DNA of 64,000 bases from Sinomicrobium sp. (lineage in GTDB: Bacteria > Bacteroidota > Bacteroidia > Flavobacteriales > Flavobacteriaceae), in assembly GCA_029266035.1 (NCBI GenBank), contig JAJUFH010000008.1:34786-98785 (forward strand), given 5' to 3'. The translations under genes were made by a program, and so were the position numbers. A model generated the notes under the pieces. The model was not told where the DNA came from. It did not search any database and saw only the letters and a list, made by a program, of their open reading frames with translations. This document shows, one piece after another, positions 17,200 through 26,555 of the stretch. How positions within the stretch are numbered: position 1 is the stretch's first letter; every line of letters starts with the position of its first letter.

Positions 17200-17745
17200 C
17201 TAAGGTGCAGCAGAAACTATGGTTCCCGTTACCTTAACAGGCTCACCGTTCTGTCCCGATTTGAATGTTCCTTCAAACTTTAAGGTGTACGATGCGCCCG
17301 TACCCGATGCTCCGGCAAAAGTGATATCATGTTCCTTATAGTGTTCTATCGTCATATCGATTTCTCCTGCCGGAGTATATTTATGCTCGCTTCCCCATTC
17401 ACCGAAAACCAGGCCGGGACCACTTCCCTCAAGGCCTGGTTTATTATTTTCGTCGAGGGTAAAACCTACTCCCACCTGAAATTTTCCGGCATCGAGGAGC
17501 GTCCCTGCCAATACCTTGCTGCCGGTCTCATCACTGTATTCCACCAACGAGAACGGCCAGAAAACCCCGCCCTGCGATTTGGCAACTCCACCGGTATAGG
17601 TTTTTCCACCGTCTATGACGATGTGATACGTGTGCTCATCTGCCCCCGTATCCGTTTTTTCATTTTTATCATCGCTGCCGGAGCAAGCCACAACGAGACA
17701 TAGAGTGACGATATACATGGCTGCATGTACTACTGTTTTTCCCAT
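17200..17745 (-). CDS. hypothetical lipoprotein
   Basis: A 181-residue lipoprotein (lipobox LCLVVACSGSDD) with an acidic linker of Asp, Glu and Lys after the lipidated Cys, then a beta-rich domain with many Gly and Thr residues (YHIVIDGGKTYTGG, SYTLKFEGTF). No known family is recognised. It lies in a run of exported-protein genes on the - strand and is separated by 57 bases from the propeller gene. Confidence 0.7.
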   Translation of the reverse strand: MGKTVVHAAMYIVTLCLVVACSGSDDKNEKTDTGADEHTYHIVIDGGKTYTGGVAKSQGGVFWPFSLVEYSDETGSKVLAGTLLDAGKFQVGVGFTLDENNKPGLEGSGPGLVFGEWGSEHKYTPAGEIDMTIEHYKEHDITFAGASGTGASYTLKFEGTFKSGQNGEPVKVTGTIVSAAP

Positions 17746-17804
17746 AATTGTAATTTTTATTCCGGTTGCCCGGTTATGTTAATTTCTGTTATTCTCCTTC
17801 TTTT

Positions 17805-18134
17805 TCACAGACCTTTAAACCACTGCGCGTATTTTTCACCCAGCAAGGGAATGGGCTTTTGTTTCGCATTCATGGCATTCATAAGTCCTGCAATCCACAT
17901 ATAGAGCAATAGAAAACTGCCGAGAATGGCAATAATCCATCCGAGGATGGGAATAATATTTACAACGCTCAGTATCAGCCCTGTGACTGCCAATCCTGCA
18001 GATTGCCTGATATGATAGGAGGTAAGCGGTACCCTTTTTTCCCTGTTTGTGATAAAAGCTATAATCAGGCCGACGATGGTCATATAGGCGATAATAGCCA
18101 TGGTCTTTTCCTTCTTGTCCGTTTCCTGTGGCAT
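17805..18134 (-). CDS. DUF4870-like small membrane protein
   Basis: A 109-residue integral membrane protein with a short charged N-terminus and three or four hydrophobic segments (MAIIAYMTIVGLIIAFIT, LAVTGLILSVVNIIPILGW, IIAILGSFLLLYMW). The REKRVPLTSYHIRQS loop and the NAKQKPIPLLG tail are typical of DUF4870/Tic20-like proteins. Function is not established for the family. It starts 11 bases after the DUF4412-like gene, so the two are probably cotranscribed. Confidence 0.75.
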   Translation of the reverse strand: MPQETDKKEKTMAIIAYMTIVGLIIAFITNREKRVPLTSYHIRQSAGLAVTGLILSVVNIIPILGWIIAILGSFLLLYMWIAGLMNAMNAKQKPIPLLGEKYAQWFKGL

Positions 18135-18145
18135 AATCCTGAATT

Positions 18146-18985
18146 TTACAATCCTTTTTTATAGTCCCTGGTGTCCAGTGTATAACCGGAAGGCGACAGT
18201 TCCAGGCATTCCATGGTAACGTGCTGTTTTTTGCCCGTTTTCTCTGTGATTTCCATATACATGATCAGACTGTCCGGATCAAACAGACCTTTTAACTCCC
18301 CGGGTAAGATCTGCTGGCTTTTTTCTCTGTCAAAGAGGTTAAGTTGCACCCCTTTTATCTGTGTGTAATAAAAAATGATGACATTTTTGTGGTCCTCCAG
18401 CTGTTTACCCTTGCAGGAGTGCCCTGCAATGATTTTGTCGGGAAGGCTGGTAATATTGTAATCCAGCAGGTTTGTGTCATTCGGAATGTCGTCTTCCCCT
18501 TCGCCGTCATACCGGGTAGATGTCGTGCTTGCCATTTTATTGCCGTTAACACTTATAAACGAATGCATAGCCCCGGCTTTTGAGTCTGATATGGTAAACA
18601 TCTCCATGCCCTGCCGGTTCATTTCCATTCCGGTATAGGAAACGTCAGGGGCCAGGTAATAATTAAGTACGACGTCTGCACCCGTTTTCTCTCCTGAAAC
18701 CTTCATCACATACCGGTGTGTAAAAGTATAGGTGTCAGCGTATGTAACATCCCTGTGGGCGTTAGCGCCCTGTCGTGGTTTCTTCTTTCTCTCCGGTTTG
18801 CCATCGACGGCATCGTCAATACCTTCTCCCACTTTTTCGGAGATCTTCTGGTCGGTCTTGTTCAGTATTGTCCGTTCCACAGCTTTGCCTGCGCGCTCTC
18901 CTATTTTTTTTAGCAATTGCGCATGAGCAGGCAGTATAAGCCCTATGGCGATGACCGTGAAGACTGTTTTTTTGATCAGATCCAT
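18146..18985 (-). CDS. DUF4412-like secreted protein
   Basis: Starting at the ATG at 18985 gives 279 residues with a clean signal peptide (MDLIKKTVFTVIAIGL, cleaved near HAQ). The longer frame to 19081 would overlap the upstream gene and bury the signal. A basic helical linker (residues 25-65, GERAGKAVERTIL, PERKKKPRQG) is followed by a DUF4412-type beta domain with SFISVNGNKMAS and IAGHSCKGKQLED. No catalytic motif is visible. Role unknown. Confidence 0.7.
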   Translation of the reverse strand: MDLIKKTVFTVIAIGLILPAHAQLLKKIGERAGKAVERTILNKTDQKISEKVGEGIDDAVDGKPERKKKPRQGANAHRDVTYADTYTFTHRYVMKVSGEKTGADVVLNYYLAPDVSYTGMEMNRQGMEMFTISDSKAGAMHSFISVNGNKMASTTSTRYDGEGEDDIPNDTNLLDYNITSLPDKIIAGHSCKGKQLEDHKNVIIFYYTQIKGVQLNLFDREKSQQILPGELKGLFDPDSLIMYMEITEKTGKKQHVTMECLELSPSGYTLDTRDYKKGL

Positions 18986-19046
18986 AATTTTGTTTTTTGC
19001 AGCGGCGCAGTATATTGCACCGCTGCCGTTTGAATTGCCGTGCTTG

Positions 19047-19586
19047 TCACAGCGAGAAATTATACGCTGCACGTACTGCAAGGAACCCCATACCCGAGCC
19101 TCCTTGTGACAGCCCCTGATAACGGGCTGACAGGTCGATATCCCCTAACATATACCCGATTCCTGCAGCATAGCCAAATGAAGTTTCCGAAGCCGATCCG
19201 CCAAAGCTGCCCCAACCGGTTGTTTCCGTCTCCAGTTTTACCTTATTGCTGGAGAACCCTATTTGAGGCTCTACATACAGGTTGCCGAAATGATGCCGGT
19301 ATACGGCAAAAACCGGGATAATCCCCAGAGAACCGCTCAGGTTTTCGTCGTATTCATCTTTGAGTCCGAACCGGATATACCCCAGGGTAAGACCTATCTG
19401 TCCGTTCTCACTGATGCCGTACAAGCCTTTGACGGTGGCACCAAATCCCATGTTATAGACTTCTCCGAAATCTCCTGTGGGAAGGGCTATATCCACACCG
19501 GCATTGATGTTGATATCGCCTTTCTGGGCGTATATGCCCGTTGAAAAAGCAGCAGTACACAAACATGCAAATAGTAATTTTTTCAT
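19047..19586 (-). CDS. outer-membrane beta-barrel protein (porin/OmpW-like)
   Basis: A 179-residue protein with a signal peptide (FACLCTAAFSTGIYAQ) and alternating beta strands ending in the aromatic pattern typical of barrel proteins (VRAAYNFSL, with a near-terminal Phe). LGYIRFGLKDE and PQIGFSSNKVKLE match the outer_membrane_beta-barrel superfamily. It is the first gene of the - strand cluster. The 238-base gap to its right separates it from the divergent kinase operon and probably holds both promoters. Confidence 0.75.
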   Translation of the reverse strand: MKKLLFACLCTAAFSTGIYAQKGDININAGVDIALPTGDFGEVYNMGFGATVKGLYGISENGQIGLTLGYIRFGLKDEYDENLSGSLGIIPVFAVYRHHFGNLYVEPQIGFSSNKVKLETETTGWGSFGGSASETSFGYAAGIGYMLGDIDLSARYQGLSQGGSGMGFLAVRAAYNFSL

Positions 19587-19824
19587 TTTTACTGTTATTT
19601 AAATGATTTTTGGTTTTGTGGTACAAGATTAAGGCTTGTAAAGACAGGGGGCAATAGGGAATGAGTATAGGGGCTGTTCCGTTTAGTGCGTATAAAAAAG
19701 GACGGATAATCAGGAAAAACCTGCAAATACTCTCTCAAATCCCTTAAAAACTAATTGAAGTTGCCCTGAAGTATGTATTTTGGATTATCTTCGGGTTTTA
19801 GCTATTTCTTAAACCGGGCAGGTG

Positions 19825-21369
19825 ATGAAATTTTATACCATGGTCATGAAAGACCAATCCGTAGCCGCTTTCACCATTTCAGACTCTATGGGGGTGTTTT
19901 TTTGCGGTGCCATAACCCTGCTCTTGTTTATCATCTTCGTGGTATATCTCAAAACATCTGAAAGGATCTACCTGTACTACAGCCTGTTTCTGCTCTTCAG
20001 CCTGTTCTACGGGTTTGCGATGCTTCGGGATATAAGCGGGTTCGACAACCTGGTTTTAAATTATCTCCGGGGGAAAACCCGGTATATAGAGCCGTTTACC
20101 ATACTTTCCTTTTCGTGTTATATCTTTTTCGCCATAGCCCTGGTCAATATCAGGCGCCAAAACAGGATATTGTCAAGGCAATTACATGTTTTTGGTATGG
20201 TTGCAGTAATATATTCGCTGCTTTATTTTGTATTTTACCCCTATATAGCATCTCATCACCTGTTTATATTTGTGGGTACCCGGATCCTTATTTTCTCCCT
20301 GTGTTCTTATTTTCTGTACCGTATCTACAGGAAAATCCAGTCGCCGGTAAAAGGGTTTTTTATTGCCGGGAGCCTTTTTTATCTTGTGGGTTCCGTGATA
20401 GCCTCCGTGCGGTATAGTGACCTGGAAGTGCCTTTCCGTGCATTTTACGATCTTTCCTCCACGTCGTATTTTCAACTGGGGATTTTATTTCAGGCTCTTT
20501 TTTTCGCGTTGGCCCTGGGCGAACGGGTTGTGTTTCTTCACCAGGAACACGACAGGGGACAAAGAGTGCTGATCGAGCAGCTTTCTGTACAGGAACGTGT
20601 AGTCAGTGAGGCAAACAGGCAGCTGGAGGAGGAAATACAGCTGCGGGTGAATGAAATTATAGCGATCAAGGAGGATCTCCAGGAACAGGAGCGAAAACGA
20701 CTGGCTGCTGAGTATGAACGGAACCTGATCCGGTCTGAAATACAGGCAAAACAGGCACAAATCAATCCGCATTTTATTTTTAATAACCTCAATGCTATCA
20801 AATACCTGATCTTACAGCAGGAAAGCGGGAAAGCCATCAAATACCTCGTGAGGTTCAGCCGGTTTATAAGAGCGGTTCTGGACCGGGCAGAAGAAGATAT
20901 AATCCCCCTGGAAAGAGAGTTGATGATGGTTTATGACTATCTGGAGCTTGAAAAAAAACGGTTTAATGACGACTTTACATTCCGGATTGAAAACCACATT
21001 GACAATTCCGGGTGTTATATCCCCCCGCTGTTGTTGTTGCCCTTTATAGAAAATGCCATCTGGCATGGGCTTCTCACCAGTGAAAAAGAGGAAAAACAAT
21101 TGCTTATCACTGTCGGAAATACGTGTCCGGGGATCAAAATTACCATCGAAGACAATGGAGTAGGACGCGACAGGATATTATCGGGGACTTCAGGGAAAAT
21201 ACAGGGTTCCATGGGAATCCCGCTGACCCGGGAAAGAATAAGGCTGTTTAACCACAATAATAACGACAAAAAGATAACGCTAAACATCGTAGACCTGAAA
21301 GACGAATACAATAACGCTTTGGGTACACGGGTAGAACTGCTCCTGGATTTTTACGAGAAACCGGAATAA
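19825..21369 (+). CDS. LytS-type sensor histidine kinase with multipass sensor domain
   Basis: About 514 residues from the ATG at 19825; a GTG one codon earlier is possible. The N-terminal 230 residues contain about seven hydrophobic helices, resembling a 7TMR-DISM membrane sensor. A coiled coil (about 240-300, rich in Glu, Gln and Arg) leads to a His_kinase (PF06580-type) domain with INPHFIFNNL (phospho-acceptor His about 316). The C-terminal ATPase has NAIWHGLL and DNGVGRDR. It is followed 13 bases later by a second kinase and then a LytTR regulator, so it probably phosphorylates that regulator. The stimulus is unknown. Confidence 0.9.
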   Translation: MKFYTMVMKDQSVAAFTISDSMGVFFCGAITLLLFIIFVVYLKTSERIYLYYSLFLLFSLFYGFAMLRDISGFDNLVLNYLRGKTRYIEPFTILSFSCYIFFAIALVNIRRQNRILSRQLHVFGMVAVIYSLLYFVFYPYIASHHLFIFVGTRILIFSLCSYFLYRIYRKIQSPVKGFFIAGSLFYLVGSVIASVRYSDLEVPFRAFYDLSSTSYFQLGILFQALFFALALGERVVFLHQEHDRGQRVLIEQLSVQERVVSEANRQLEEEIQLRVNEIIAIKEDLQEQERKRLAAEYERNLIRSEIQAKQAQINPHFIFNNLNAIKYLILQQESGKAIKYLVRFSRFIRAVLDRAEEDIIPLERELMMVYDYLELEKKRFNDDFTFRIENHIDNSGCYIPPLLLLPFIENAIWHGLLTSEKEEKQLLITVGNTCPGIKITIEDNGVGRDRILSGTSGKIQGSMGIPLTRERIRLFNHNNNDKKITLNIVDLKDEYNNALGTRVELLLDFYEKPE

Positions 21370-21382
21370 ATTAAAAAACGAT

Positions 21383-23431
21383 TTGAAAGAACAGGTGGAT
21401 ATAAAATACAAAAGAAAATGCTTTTGGGTTGGGTGTTTAAGGAATGCTATTCTCTGCTTCCTGTTTACTCCCATCGTATCAGCGCAATCCAAAATAGACA
21501 GTTTGTACGATAAACTCGCGGCCGAACATGAGGATTCGGCACGCGTAGTGGTTATGATTGAATTGTCCCGGGAGCTGCATCGCATGTCCCGAAACGATGA
21601 CGAAGATCTCCGCGTAGCTATAGAGGCTATGGAAACCGCAGAAACACAGTCTCCCGTGCTGTATGCCCGTGCCGTGGATAATCTGGGATTGCTCTACCGC
21701 TTTTATCAGCAATACCGGGAAGCTATTACGCTACATGCCAGGGCGTATGAATTGATAGCTGATCTGGAGGGGCATGCTGTCGACAAGATGCGGTATGCCA
21801 ACAATGCAGGAGTTGCCTGCCGGTATAACTCCGACTACGATATGGCTGTTACCTATCACATGAAAGCACTTCACCTTGCCGAAAAGGAAAACAATACACG
21901 GAATATCGAGATCGCCTGTAACGGGATAGGGAATACGCTTATAGCCATCCCGGGTAAGGAAGAAGAGGGGCTTGCCTACCTGGAGAAAGCACTGGGCATG
22001 GCAAAGCAGGTGGGAAACCAGCGGGGGATAGCAATTCAGAACCTGACGATCGGAGGATATTACGATCAGTTGGGGCAGCACGATAAAGCGCGGGCCTACT
22101 TCGGTGAAATATTGAAAATTAACGAAACGCGGAAAGATGCCAAAGGGAGGGCCATGGGGCTAAAGGCATTGGGAGAAAGCTATCTGGCGGAAGGCACAGA
22201 CCTGGAGAAATCAGCACGTTATTTCAATGACGCCCTAACTGTTTTCAAAGAGATAGGCGACCGGCAGCAACAGGCGTATACCTTACTCGAATTAGGCGAT
22301 TTGAATTCGAGAAAAATGAATTATGCCCGGAGCCTTGCTTTATTTGACCAGGTCAATGAAATTGCAGAAGACCTGAATGACAAGGCGCTTCTGCAATCAA
22401 CCTCAGAAAAAACATCAAGGATATATGAGGCCCTGCACAATTACCCCCTCGCTTTGGCCCATTATAAAAAAGCGAGGGATTACCAGGACAGTATTAACCT
22501 CACGAACCAGATGGTACAGATCTCTGCGATAAGCCGGCGGTACGACCTGGATAAAAAGGAATCGGAAATAGCACTGTTAAAAAAAGAGCAGTCCATCCAG
22601 GAAATGCAGCTCGAAAGGCACAGTAGCAGGCTTAAGAGCCGGGGGATTATCATCGTGCTGCTCATTGCTCTGTTTGTAGCATTGCTTATAGTGCTCTTCC
22701 TGCAGAAAAAAAACCGCAATGCGAGAAAGAAAACAGAAGAATTGCTGATTGAGGCGGAAAGTGAACGTCTTAAGGCGGTATATGAAAAAAACCTTGCAGA
22801 AGCCGAGATCCTGGCGAGCCAGATGCGGATCAACCCTCACTTTCTGTTCAACTGCCTGAATTCGATCAAAAACCTTATTCAGCATAACAGGAATAAGCAG
22901 GCCATAAAATATCTCGTTATGCTTGCCCGGTTTTCGCGACTGGTATTGGAAACGGCAAGTAAACCGGTGCATTCCCTCAGTGAGGAACTGGACCTGATAA
23001 AATATTATATCGAACTGGAAAAAAACAGGTTCGACGACAGTTTTTCCTACACCATCGATAATCCTTTGGAAGAACAGGGGGAGCAAATCTGCCTGCCGAG
23101 CCTTCTTCTGCAGCCCTTTGTGGAAAATGCGATATGGCATGGGCTACTGCCGGGCAACAAGGAGGTCAAGATCCTTTCGATCGCTGTTGAAGGTACGGAA
23201 TATGAGACAAAGATCAGGATAGATGATACCGGGGTAGGGAGGTTTTTTGCTTCGCGAACCGGAAAGCAACACAAGAGCCGGGGAACAGAGATCAATGACA
23301 AACGGATCAGTTTATTCAATAAAAACCATCCGAATACCATATATTACGAGTATATAGATAAAAAAGATGACCTGGGCAATGCGCTGGGTACAACTGTTAT
23401 TATCCATATTAAAACCACCTGTCAATCATGA
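21383..23431 (+). CDS. TPR-containing LytS-type histidine kinase
   Basis: A 682-residue protein. No in-frame ATG precedes the signal sequence, so TTG at 21383 or GTG at 21395 must start it. A signal peptide (about 15-35, TPIVSAQ) is followed by about seven tetratricopeptide repeats (residues 45-400) predicted in the periplasm. A transmembrane helix (GIIIVLLIALFVALLIVLF) and coiled coil follow, then a His_kinase domain with INPHFLFNCLN (His about 486) and an ATPase region (NAIWHGLL, DDTGVGR). Its stop overlaps the LytTR regulator start by 4 bases. It is a second, distinct sensor feeding one regulator. Confidence 0.9.
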   Translation: MKEQVDIKYKRKCFWVGCLRNAILCFLFTPIVSAQSKIDSLYDKLAAEHEDSARVVVMIELSRELHRMSRNDDEDLRVAIEAMETAETQSPVLYARAVDNLGLLYRFYQQYREAITLHARAYELIADLEGHAVDKMRYANNAGVACRYNSDYDMAVTYHMKALHLAEKENNTRNIEIACNGIGNTLIAIPGKEEEGLAYLEKALGMAKQVGNQRGIAIQNLTIGGYYDQLGQHDKARAYFGEILKINETRKDAKGRAMGLKALGESYLAEGTDLEKSARYFNDALTVFKEIGDRQQQAYTLLELGDLNSRKMNYARSLALFDQVNEIAEDLNDKALLQSTSEKTSRIYEALHNYPLALAHYKKARDYQDSINLTNQMVQISAISRRYDLDKKESEIALLKKEQSIQEMQLERHSSRLKSRGIIIVLLIALFVALLIVLFLQKKNRNARKKTEELLIEAESERLKAVYEKNLAEAEILASQMRINPHFLFNCLNSIKNLIQHNRNKQAIKYLVMLARFSRLVLETASKPVHSLSEELDLIKYYIELEKNRFDDSFSYTIDNPLEEQGEQICLPSLLLQPFVENAIWHGLLPGNKEVKILSIAVEGTEYETKIRIDDTGVGRFFASRTGKQHKSRGTEINDKRISLFNKNHPNTIYYEYIDKKDDLGNALGTTVIIHIKTTCQS

Positions 23432-24186
23432 GAATTGCTATCCTGGACGATGAATTACACTGTGTTGAAAGCCTGGTATTACACATCCGGAGCCTGTTTC
23501 CGGAACTACCTATTGTGTATAAAAGTACAAAAGCGACCGAGGCTCTGGAAGCCTTGCAGCGTATGGATATAGACCTGCTTTTTCTGGATGTGGAAATGCC
23601 ACAGATGAACGGTTTTGATTTTTTAGAACAGTTCGATAAATTGATGTTTGACGTGATCTTTACTACGGCCTATAGTCAGTATGCTGTAAAAGCATTTAGG
23701 GCACAGGCTATAAACTACCTTTTAAAACCCATTGATGAAGATGAGCTCAAAGAGGCTATTTCTCAGTGCCTCGACAAGCAACATACTCAAAACGATTCGT
23801 CGCAGGAGATAAACCGTCTGTTGCAGCATCTGAAAAATGGGGGCGTGCTGAAGAATAAGATCGCCATTCCTATAGCTGACGGTCTGGAATTTTTAGAGGT
23901 TCCCAATATCACTTACTGTCAAAGCCAGAGCAATTACACCACAATATACACAGCTGATGGCCGATCGTTTGTCATTAGCCGGACACTGAAAGAAGTAGAA
24001 AAGTCCTTAGAAAAATTTCTGTTTGTACGGGTGCATCAATCTTACCTGGTCAATCCTAATTATATGGAAAAATACAGTAGAAATGATGGGGGGTATCTGA
24101 TTATGGCCAATAAAAAAAGGATCCCTATCAGCAATTCGAAGCGCAATATCATTATCGATATTTTTGAGAACCTGAGAAGGTCGTAG
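23428..24186 (+). CDS. LytTR-family response regulator
   Basis: A 252-residue regulator. The receiver domain has acidic residues at positions 7-8, the phospho-acceptor Asp54 in LLFLDVEMPQMNG, and the conserved Lys near 102 in NYLLKPIDEDEL. The C-terminal half is a LytTR DNA-binding domain (YCQSQSNYTTIYTADGR, FVRVHQSYLVNPNY, KKRIPISNSKR). It overlaps the TPR kinase by ATGA, so translation is coupled. It probably controls the divergent surface-protein cluster or its own operon; targets are not shown. Confidence 0.95.
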   Translation: MRIAILDDELHCVESLVLHIRSLFPELPIVYKSTKATEALEALQRMDIDLLFLDVEMPQMNGFDFLEQFDKLMFDVIFTTAYSQYAVKAFRAQAINYLLKPIDEDELKEAISQCLDKQHTQNDSSQEINRLLQHLKNGGVLKNKIAIPIADGLEFLEVPNITYCQSQSNYTTIYTADGRSFVISRTLKEVEKSLEKFLFVRVHQSYLVNPNYMEKYSRNDGGYLIMANKKRIPISNSKRNIIIDIFENLRRS

Positions 24187-24212
24187 TGTTTTTCTGTTTT
24201 TCAATAACCAAC

Positions 24213-24248
24213 AAAAAAGAGACCGCCTTTTCAGACGGTCTCCGACTT
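24213..24248. terminator. bidirectional terminator between converging genes
   Basis: A perfect GAGACCG / CGGTCTC stem at 24219-24242 with a 10-base loop. There is an A run on the left (T run for the - strand) and CTTTT on the right. It separates the LytTR regulator gene from the 140-residue gene. Confidence 0.75.
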
Positions 24249-24274
24249 TTAATAAACCAACCATAAACCAGGTG

Positions 24275-24697
24275 TTAACCAGCAAAGCTGACACCTTGTA
24301 CTGTTTGCAACTCGCCGTTGAGTTCGCGATTTTGCACTTCTTCCTTTTTAGCCTTGTTTACCATACCGAGTACCTTGTCGAGGAGATCGGTTTCGTTTTT
24401 AAAGAGCGATTTCTTCAGAGTCTGCATTTCAATTTCCATATTGTGCCTAACTTTTTTCTTCAGCTCTTCGGTAAAAGAAAGATTAAAGATCTTTTCGTAA
24501 AGAAACTTGTGATTGGAAAGTGAGAAATTCCCGTTTCCTATACAAATGTAAATTTCGTTGACATCGTCTATAAGAAAGTATTCGTCGGAAATAGGAGAGA
24601 TCAGTTTCTTCACTTGTTCATTCTCTGAAAAATACCGGACAATGTCCTTGATGTATTTTTCATCGGCTGTCAATTCTCTTTTTTTAAATCCTAACAT
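24275..24697 (-). CDS. hypothetical cytosolic protein
   Basis: A 140-residue soluble protein, rich in Lys and Glu with no signal peptide or membrane segment. The first half looks alpha/beta (YFLIDDVNEIYICIGNGN). The second half is helical with heptad spacing (EELKKKVRHNMEIEMQTLKKSL) and ends in a flexible tail (VQGVSFAG). No known family is recognised. It stands alone between a terminator and the MscS gene. Confidence 0.6.
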   Translation of the reverse strand: MLGFKKRELTADEKYIKDIVRYFSENEQVKKLISPISDEYFLIDDVNEIYICIGNGNFSLSNHKFLYEKIFNLSFTEELKKKVRHNMEIEMQTLKKSLFKNETDLLDKVLGMVNKAKKEEVQNRELNGELQTVQGVSFAG

Positions 24698-24863
24698 AAC
24701 TTTTCAAGAATTATGAAGAAGCTGCATTCCTGTCATTCGCAAACTTCTTCCGTTCTGTTTATTAGGACACAGGTTGTCTTAAAAAGTCACATCTAGGAAA
24801 TAAATAAATTACATTTTTTTGTAAATAATTGGAGCTTAGTTTTTTATGGATTAAAAAAATAAA

Positions 24864-25697
24864 CTAATTTTCTTTCTGTTCTTTTTCTGAGAGGATGATG
24901 ATATTGCGGTCGGTAAAATTTTTGATGGGAAAAACGATTTTTTGCTCGTCTGTAGCCAAAACCAGGTTGATACTGTCTATTCGCTCTATAACCCCTTCTA
25001 TATCGTCGATTCGCACCTTCATGCCGGTTTCAAAGTTTTTCCGGGTGTAAAAACTGAGCAATAGTCGGGAAATCACGTCTTTCGATCCCAGCCCCAATGC
25101 GATGGTAAAAGCCGCGAGGAGGGCACCGAAGAAGATGAGTATATTATTGGTGATAATATCGGTTTGTATGCCAACCTGATTGAGAGCCATAAGGGTGGCG
25201 ATAAGCAATATGACGTAGAAAGCCAGACCACTTACAAATTTTGATCCGCTGATGTCAAAAGAACGCAATGTGTCTTGAACCGCTTTGCGCACCAGATTTG
25301 CCGTAATCAATCCTACGATAAGCAGTGCTATTCCTGTAAGCACTCGAGGGAGATAGGCAATGAGTTGGGCAGCAACCTCTGAAACGGCGTGAAGATTGAG
25401 TATTTCTGCTCCGGTAATAAGGAGTATAAGCACGAGCAGAAAACGGACAAAAAAGAGAATGATTTTTCTGAGATCTATGCGATAGGACGAATTGAAGAGG
25501 AGGTCGGTTTCGTTGAGTTTTTCGGAGAGCTTATCTATTTTTGAGAGTTTTAGTAAGCTCCCGACGACGAAAAGGACAATTCTGTAAATGAGCCATCCGA
25601 GAAATAGTAACAGCAATGTCCATAAAAGTTTCGGAAACATATCGATAAGTTGTTCCGAGAGTTTTTTCAGAACATCGAGATCAACAGAGTTTTGCAT
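24864..25697 (-). CDS. MscS-family small-conductance mechanosensitive channel
   Basis: A 277-residue membrane protein with three to five N-terminal helices (LLWTLLLLFLGWLIYRIVLFVVG, FLLVLILLITGAEIL, ALLIVGLITANLV). A pore-lining helix with small-residue packing (LIFFGALLAAFTIALGLGSKDVISRL) is followed by the MscS beta domain (GMKVRIDDIEGVIERIDSINLVL). It would gate on membrane tension to release solutes during osmotic downshock. It lies 24 bases downstream of a 61-residue gene that follows an ECF sigma gene, so its expression may respond to that sigma factor. Confidence 0.9.
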   Translation of the reverse strand: MQNSVDLDVLKKLSEQLIDMFPKLLWTLLLLFLGWLIYRIVLFVVGSLLKLSKIDKLSEKLNETDLLFNSSYRIDLRKIILFFVRFLLVLILLITGAEILNLHAVSEVAAQLIAYLPRVLTGIALLIVGLITANLVRKAVQDTLRSFDISGSKFVSGLAFYVILLIATLMALNQVGIQTDIITNNILIFFGALLAAFTIALGLGSKDVISRLLLSFYTRKNFETGMKVRIDDIEGVIERIDSINLVLATDEQKIVFPIKNFTDRNIIILSEKEQKEN

Positions 25698-25721
25698 AAT
25701 GGTGGTTTTAGTAGTTTTTTA

Positions 25722-25907
25722 TCATTTTTTGCCGGAGGTTTTGTTTTTGGTATTGAAAAACTCGCCTATGGTGCCCGGGTACTTAACCGCTACCAGGTCG
25801 GCCATGTCGAGGGAGAGTTTTATAAGAGCCACATCGTCCATGATTTTTTCCCGGAGGGAATTGGGGAGCTCCTCGTCTTGGATAATTTTTTTGAAGGGGT
25901 TTTCCAC
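25722..25907 (-). CDS. small conserved-looking acidic protein in a sigma/MscS operon
   Basis: A 61-residue soluble protein (MENPFKKIIQDEELP start, helix LREKIMDDVALIKLSLDMADLV, basic tail KNKTSGKK). It starts 3 bases after the ECF sigma stop codon and ends 24 bases before the MscS start, so it is surely cotranscribed with both. It is too short for a classical membrane anti-sigma factor; it could be a small sigma-binding modulator or a regulatory subunit. No family is recognised. Confidence 0.65.
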   Translation of the reverse strand: MENPFKKIIQDEELPNSLREKIMDDVALIKLSLDMADLVAVKYPGTIGEFFNTKNKTSGKK

Positions 25908-25910
25908 GGA

Positions 25911-26486
25911 TTAGTCAATTTCGTTATACAATTCCAGTAATCTATGTTTGGCTCTTTTGAGCCGCATCTTGGCAGCGCTTTCTCCAATGTTAAGTGCTGA
26001 ACTGATATCCTTAATGGAAAAATCGTCCTGATACTTCATGAGCAGGATCATTTTCTCATCTGGGGCTATCATATCCAGGCACTTCATCAGCGCTGTCTCT
26101 TTAAGTCCGAGAATGGCGGTGTCTTCAATCTCGGAAACTTCGTCCTTAAAATCATCGGTCGGGACGAAGGTCTGTCTGTATTTATTTAGTTTGCGTTGTA
26201 CATGGTTTACACAAAAATTATAGACAAAAGCATACAGCCAAGTCGAAAACCGGGAATCTCCCCGAAATGTTCTCAACTTTACAAATAGCTGTACAAAAAT
26301 GTCGTGGGTCAAATCCTGTGCCTCCTCTACAGATCTTGTAAACGAAAGGCATTTATGGTATACCTTCCGCGAATATCTGTCGTAAAGAATGCCATACCAA
26401 TATGTGTCATGCGCCTCCCTTATCCGCGAGACGAGCATTTCATCGCTGATGTTTGCCACATCTGTTTTCTGATGATTTTTTTCCAT
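25911..26486 (-). CDS. ECF-type RNA polymerase sigma factor
   Basis: About 191 residues from the ATG at 26486; a GTG at 26546 would add 20 residues but lies almost on top of a -7-like element. Region 2 is YDRYSRKVYHKCLSF, VEEAQDLTHDIFVQLF and FSTWLYAFVYNFC. Region 4 is FSIKDISSALNIGESAAKMRLKRAK. It is a group 4 sigma factor without a canonical FecR beside it; the next gene instead encodes a 61-residue protein, then MscS. An envelope or osmotic stress role is inferred from that neighbour. Confidence 0.9.
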   Translation of the reverse strand: MEKNHQKTDVANISDEMLVSRIREAHDTYWYGILYDRYSRKVYHKCLSFTRSVEEAQDLTHDIFVQLFVKLRTFRGDSRFSTWLYAFVYNFCVNHVQRKLNKYRQTFVPTDDFKDEVSEIEDTAILGLKETALMKCLDMIAPDEKMILLMKYQDDFSIKDISSALNIGESAAKMRLKRAKHRLLELYNEID

Positions 26487-26555
26487 GACTTGGGTCAGGA
26501 GCGACCTCTTATTTTGATTAGACACATTAGAACTCCGAAAGGTCACATGATTTTA

